Below, in pieces: positions 21,806 through 25,526 of a DNA stretch of 25,526 nucleotides; the first letter of the stretch is position 1, and each line of letters starts with the position of its first letter. A program made the translations under genes and the position numbers. Location of the stretch: contig CAZBWA010000019.1 in NCBI GenBank assembly GCA_964495555.1, positions 1 through 25,526 of the forward strand, read 5' to 3'. The notes beneath the pieces are model-generated. The model ran no database searches, had not been told where the DNA came from, and worked only from the letters and a program-made list of their open reading frames with translations. This DNA comes from VGCC01 sp964495555 (GTDB taxonomy: Bacteria > Actinomycetota > Actinomycetes > S36-B12).

Positions 21806-22906
21806 CTAGGACGCGGTGGGGAGACGCCAGTAATCGCGACCGTGGTCGATGCCCATCGCGAGATCGGCCGTGATCGCACCGATCGCGGGCACGAATTTGA
21901 AGCCGTGACCGGAGCATGGTGAGCACACCACCACGGGTCCGACCCGATCGATGATGAAGTGACCGTCCGTTGTCTCGGTGAACAGGCAGGTCACGGCTGT
22001 GACCTGTGAGGGATCCGCGCCGGGAAGCCAGCGCTCGGCGTAGTTCTGCGCTTCGCGGGTGACGGCCGGATCCGTCTCCAGGGTGCGCGTGGCCAGATCG
22101 ACCGTTCGAACGGTGCCCTCAAGGCCCAACTTCACGCCCTCCCCGGGGGACTCGAGGCCGTAGGCGGCGAAGCCCAGCGCCTGGCCGCTGTCCTGATGGT
22201 GGATATACGAGGGGAAGGAGTATCCGGGGCGGATCGTGAAATGGACGGGCTGCTGGTGCGTGACCTGCAGCGGAGGCAGGGGGACGAGCGCACCGGCCAG
22301 CCCGGGAAGCCAGGCACCGGCGGCGACCACCACGCAGCCTGCCTCCCACGTGGATCCCCCCGCATGCACGAACGCGCGATCACTGTGCACCTCGATCCGC
22401 TCCACGGGCGTGGCAGCGTGGAACTCCGCGCCGAATCGCACCGCCGAAGTCACGGCGGCATCGACGGTCCGGTCGGCGAACACCCTCCCGCCATCGGGGG
22501 AGAAGGCGACCATGGTGTCGAAGTTCATGCCCGGCCAGCGCTCGTGCGCGGCTTCGGGGGTGAACACCTCCACCGCGTAGTGATGGGAGCGCAGGGAAGC
22601 CACGACCTCCTCCACCGCGGACGCGATCCCATGGTCGAGTTGCCCGTTCTGCTCGAGCAGCACGCAACCGGAATCCGACTCCAACTCACGCCACAGGGGA
22701 AGGGCGTAGGTGGCGAGGTCGGTGTAGCGGGGATCGCGGTAGGCGAATCGGAAGATGCGCGTCTGGCCGTGCGAGGAACCCCAGCGGTGCAGGTGCTCGA
22801 ACTGCTCGAGCAGGACGACGGATCGTCCACGTGTAGCCAGTTGCCATGCCGTCGCGGCACCCATGCCGCCGGCACCCACGACGACCACGTCCACCCGCGC
22901 GCCCAC
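21806..22906 (-). CDS. Sarcosine/N-methyltryptophan oxidase-type FAD enzyme (SoxA/SolA-like)
   Basis: A 366-residue flavoprotein of the monomeric sarcosine oxidase family, which oxidises N-methyl or other secondary amines and makes H2O2. The FAD-binding Rossmann motif is VVVVGAGGMGAATA at 7-20. The family motif GSSHGQTRIFR is at 43-53. Cys307 in TCLFTETTDGHFIID matches the cysteine that binds FAD covalently, and CSPCSGHGFKFVPAIG closes the domain. The GTG at 22906 was chosen because it follows a leaderless -10 box by six bases; a GTG at 22894 is possible. The gene lies 20 bases after the MMPL stop. The substrate is not known. Confidence 0.88.
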   Translation of the reverse strand: MGARVDVVVVGAGGMGAATAWQLATRGRSVVLLEQFEHLHRWGSSHGQTRIFRFAYRDPRYTDLATYALPLWRELESDSGCVLLEQNGQLDHGIASAVEEVVASLRSHHYAVEVFTPEAAHERWPGMNFDTMVAFSPDGGRVFADRTVDAAVTSAVRFGAEFHAATPVERIEVHSDRAFVHAGGSTWEAGCVVVAAGAWLPGLAGALVPLPPLQVTHQQPVHFTIRPGYSFPSYIHHQDSGQALGFAAYGLESPGEGVKLGLEGTVRTVDLATRTLETDPAVTREAQNYAERWLPGADPSQVTAVTCLFTETTDGHFIIDRVGPVVVCSPCSGHGFKFVPAIGAITADLAMGIDHGRDYWRLPTAS

Positions 22907-22912
22907 GGGCTG

Positions 22913-22918
22913 AGCGTA
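22913..22918 (-). promoter_or_regulatory. Leaderless-type -10 box of the flavin oxidase gene
   Basis: On the minus strand TACGCT ends six bases before the GTG at 22906. The box fits in the 20-base gap after the MMPL stop. No ribosome binding site is seen before that GTG. Confidence 0.55.
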
Positions 22919-22926
22919 GATGCGCG

Positions 22927-25068
22927 CTAGCGGGGCAGGGCGTTGACGAGCTCCGCGCTGCCCGGCTTCGGCTCCGGGATGGAGTCCTTGGCCAACGTGC
23001 TGGGCCACCATGTCCGTTTGCCGATGTCGACCACGAGACCCGGCACCACGAGTGTGCGCACCAGCAGGGTGTCGAGGAGCACGCCCAGTGCCACCGCGAG
23101 ACCGATCTGTGCCAGTGCCACGAAGGGCAGCACGCCCAGGACGGTGAATGTCGCGGCGAGCACGATGCCAGCGCTGGTGATCACGCCGCCGGTCACGGCG
23201 AGGGCGCGCAGCATGCCGATGCGCGTCCCGTACTTCGCGGCCTCCTCGCGCGCGCGTACAGCGAGGAAGATGTTGTAGTCGACGCCGAGGGCGACGAGGA
23301 ACACGAACGCCAACAGGGGCAGTGACACGTCGAAGCGCTCGAACCCAAGGATCTCGCTGGACACGAGTGCCGTAAGACCCATGGCTGCGGCGAAACTCAG
23401 CACCGTGGTGCCGAGCAACAACAGCGGGGCAACGATGCTGCGCAGGAAAATGCAGAGAAGTAGTAGCACGCTGCCCAGCACGAGTGGCACCACGCGATTC
23501 CTGGTCTCGGTCTGCGCGACGTCGAAGTCGAGGTTGTCCGCGCTGTCCCCGCCGACGAGAGCCTCGGTCTCGGGGAGCTCGGCGAGTGAGGCGCGCATGT
23601 CACGAACGGCCTGATAAGCGACGTCACCCTGGGGATCGGCGTCGATGGTCACCAGGAGTTGCGACCACGTCTCGTTCTGCGGTCCTGGTTCCACGGCGGC
23701 GACATTGGTGATCCCATCGATGGCATCGGTGGCCACTGCCTCTGTCCCCGGACGCACCAGGACGATCGTGCGGTTGGCCTCGCCTTCGGGGAAGTGCGCG
23801 GCGATGATCTTCTGACCATCGACGCTCGCAGCCTCGCCGCGGAAGTTGTCCGAGAGCGACAGCCCCAGGTCGAGCTTCACCAGACCACCGGTTAATGCGA
23901 TGAGCACGAGGATCCCGCCGATCCAGACCGTGCGCGGGCGCCGGGCGACACCGCGACCGACACGACCCCACACCGACTTGCCAACGGGAGGAGTGCTGCC
24001 CTCGCGCGGGATGAACGGCCAGAACACCCAGCGGCCGAGGATCACCATGAGCGCGGGCAGGAGAGTCATCGCGGCCAGGAGCGCGCAGAGCACGCCAATG
24101 AACCCTGCGGGGCCGAGTCCGCGCGTGGTTCCGACGGTTGCGGCGAGCAGACACAGCAGGCCGGCTCCCACGGTGGCCGCGCTGGCCAGGATCGCTTCGC
24201 CGGCGCCCCGCATCGCGCGGGCCATCGCCTCGTGACGATCGCTCATCTTGCGGAGCTCCTCGCGATAGCGCGAGATGAGCAAGAGCGCGTAGTCGGTGCC
24301 CACACCGAAGACGAGCACCAGCGTGATGCCGGCGATCTGTCCGTCGACGGTCGCACCGAAGATCTCCACCAGCCAGGTCATGCCGGCGCGTGACAGGTAG
24401 TCGCCGATGATGACCGCGAACAGGGGGATCGCCCACAGGATCGGGCTTCGATACGTGATCAGCAGCAGGATCGCCACGACGATCGAGGTTGCGAGTAGAA
24501 GATTCGTGTTGACACCGGAGAACACCTGGGACAGGTCCGCGATCACACCCGCAGCGCCCGTGACGGCGATGCGCAGCCCGGTGTCATCCCCCGCGGGAGC
24601 CTCTCCCACGGCCGTGCGCAACTCGTCGACGGTCGCGGTCAGATCGTCGTTGTCACCGGGGACGAAGGGCAGGACGATGATGGCCGCTTCGCCGTCGGCA
24701 CTCGGGATCGGCTGGGCCGCCTGGGGCGGCGCGCCGACGATGGTCGCTCCGTTGACCGCGTCGGTGGCGATCTTCGCGAAGTCGGCCTCGGTAAGGCCGC
24801 CCACGCGCTCATAGGCGATGACCGCGGGGATCGCGTCGCCACCCGGGAAGTCCTCCAGGGCCTGCGCGACGAGCGCGGACTGCGTGTCCGTGGGACGGGA
24901 ATTGGCCGGGTCGGTCGACTGCACGCTCTCTAGGCGCGCTGCGGCGCCCGCGGTCAGCCCCAGCAGGATCACCCAGAACAGCAGGGTGAGCCACTTGCCC
25001 TTGCGACCCGACGGCAGGAGCAAGATCCGCCAGATCCCGGTGCGTACGGATGTGCCGTCGGCACTCAT
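22927..25068 (-). CDS. MMPL-family RND transporter
   Basis: A 713-residue transporter with the twelve-helix layout of the RND superfamily. The first helix is at about 26-44. A large extracellular domain (about 45-185) and a block of five helices follow, with GVGTDYALLLISRYREEL (Asp259-Tyr260). The second half repeats this: a helix at about 380-398, an outer domain to about 525, then helices with ALGVDYNIFLAVRAREE (Asp597-Tyr598). The two Asp-Tyr pairs are the proton-relay sites known from MmpL3, so transport is likely proton-driven. ATG 25068 has GAGGGGG upstream. Actinobacterial members export lipids, siderophores or drugs; the cargo here is unknown. The frame is open further upstream, but without a ribosome binding site. 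Confidence 0.92.
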   Translation of the reverse strand: MSADGTSVRTGIWRILLLPSGRKGKWLTLLFWVILLGLTAGAAARLESVQSTDPANSRPTDTQSALVAQALEDFPGGDAIPAVIAYERVGGLTEADFAKIATDAVNGATIVGAPPQAAQPIPSADGEAAIIVLPFVPGDNDDLTATVDELRTAVGEAPAGDDTGLRIAVTGAAGVIADLSQVFSGVNTNLLLATSIVVAILLLITYRSPILWAIPLFAVIIGDYLSRAGMTWLVEIFGATVDGQIAGITLVLVFGVGTDYALLLISRYREELRKMSDRHEAMARAMRGAGEAILASAATVGAGLLCLLAATVGTTRGLGPAGFIGVLCALLAAMTLLPALMVILGRWVFWPFIPREGSTPPVGKSVWGRVGRGVARRPRTVWIGGILVLIALTGGLVKLDLGLSLSDNFRGEAASVDGQKIIAAHFPEGEANRTIVLVRPGTEAVATDAIDGITNVAAVEPGPQNETWSQLLVTIDADPQGDVAYQAVRDMRASLAELPETEALVGGDSADNLDFDVAQTETRNRVVPLVLGSVLLLLCIFLRSIVAPLLLLGTTVLSFAAAMGLTALVSSEILGFERFDVSLPLLAFVFLVALGVDYNIFLAVRAREEAAKYGTRIGMLRALAVTGGVITSAGIVLAATFTVLGVLPFVALAQIGLAVALGVLLDTLLVRTLVVPGLVVDIGKRTWWPSTLAKDSIPEPKPGSAELVNALPR

Positions 25069-25309
25069 TCCAACCCCCTCGTCGTCACCCTCCTGGGCGA
25101 CGGGCCTTGAGCCTAGGAAACGTCGTTCCCGCGCGCATGTCCGGGTGCGGCACCACGTCCCTGCACGTTCATCGAGGGGCGGGGAAGTCTCGGCTGCGGA
25201 ACACCAACACCCAATTTCGCTAACTGGGGGGCACGGAGGTCGGCCCGCACCCGAAGATAGGCCTCGGCGTGGCGGATCCATCGACGAGCATGTGGATACG
25301 AGGAGAGAC

Positions 25310-25526
25310 ATGACACGACGGGTGACGGGTGCGGCGATCGCGGGTGCCCTCGTGGTGGCAACCTTGGCCGGAGCGGCCCCCGCGGCCCTCGCGGACACGG
25401 GGAATCCCCTGGATATCGGACCGGTCATCGCTGGGGTCGCACCGAAGGATTACCCGAGCAAGTTCGTCGGTTACTACGCCCGCCCCGATGCCACTAACTG
25501 GGGCTGGGGTGAGCAGGTCGTCCCCA
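25310..25526 (+). CDS. Secreted protein of unknown function, N-terminal part (3' truncated)
   Basis: The first 72 codons are visible and the frame runs off the window. The N-terminus is a signal peptide (MTRRVTGAAIAGALVVATLA, then cleavage after ALA at residue 28). The mature start includes DTGNPLDIGPVIAG and the aromatic segment FVGYYARPDATNWGWG. AGGAGAG at 25301-25307 supports the start. The 241-base region shared with the divergent MMPL gene should hold both promoters, but no clear one was found. Function is unknown. Confidence 0.75.
   Translation, partial: MTRRVTGAAIAGALVVATLAGAAPAALADTGNPLDIGPVIAGVAPKDYPSKFVGYYARPDATNWGWGEQVVP

Noticed and set aside
25100..25309. Cyclic-di-AMP (ydaO) riboswitch before the secreted protein
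   Set aside because: Actinobacterial ydaO RNAs often precede cell-wall enzyme genes, so it was considered. The conserved GGGGAACC and GAATCC segments are missing.
25069..25428. N-terminal extension of the MMPL transporter
   Set aside because: It would overlap the divergent secreted-protein gene, has no membrane or family feature, and a good site precedes the ATG at 25068.
1..25526. tRNA, rRNA, CRISPR array, insertion sequence or prophage
   Set aside because: No such element was recognised. Genes are closely packed with housekeeping and cell-envelope functions and no transposase or integrase motif.

Overview
The window is a dense stretch of high-GC Gram-positive chromosome. It has short or overlapping gene junctions, many GTG starts, and no gap of 300 bases without a gene. 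The purF-purM-DUF3073-bldC order, the DUF1707 protein, the actinobacterial Tad pilus genes and the MMPL transporter point to an Actinomycetes lineage. The species cannot be told from this sequence. No rRNA, tRNA, CRISPR array, insertion sequence or phage gene was seen. Names rest on motif recognition without database searches.

Left part (1-6205): the end of a polyamine-type ABC transporter operon (ATPase, lipoprotein, two permeases), then purF and purM for purine synthesis, then a convergent DUF3073 gene. Middle-left (6206-10728): bldC starts a tightly overlapping run with a DUF1707 membrane protein, a PlsC-type acyltransferase and a pyruvate-decarboxylase-like ThDP enzyme. A PGPGW membrane protein lies on the minus strand, followed by a three-gene run of one tiny and two small membrane proteins.

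Centre (10730-18681, minus strand): a complete Gram-positive Tad/Flp pilus locus. In transcription order it holds the prepilin peptidase, Flp pilin, TadE, a cysteine-rich TadE/G-like protein, CpaB/RcpC, CpaE/TadZ, the CpaF/TadA ATPase, TadB and TadC. TadB carries an N-terminal secreted von Willebrand A domain with a complete MIDAS.

Right part (18682-25526): a manganese (yybP-ykoY class) riboswitch with its own promoter precedes an acidic lipoprotein gene and a TerC-family gene. Mn2+ is predicted to free the ribosome binding site, so the two genes would be made when manganese is high. Minus-strand genes follow: a DUF4864-like lipoprotein, a four-helix membrane protein, a secreted barrel-like protein, a sarcosine/N-methyltryptophan-oxidase-type flavoenzyme and an MMPL transporter. 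A secreted protein gene runs off the right edge.

Two patterns recur. Four genes start at a GTG exactly six bases after a TANNNT -10 box, the signature of leaderless transcripts. Three of the four convergent gene pairs end on one shared CTAG, each strand reading TAG. The strongest leads are the riboswitch with its unknown lipoprotein, the vWA-TadB fusion, and the decarboxylase-like enzyme in the bldC run that has Gln in place of a catalytic Glu.
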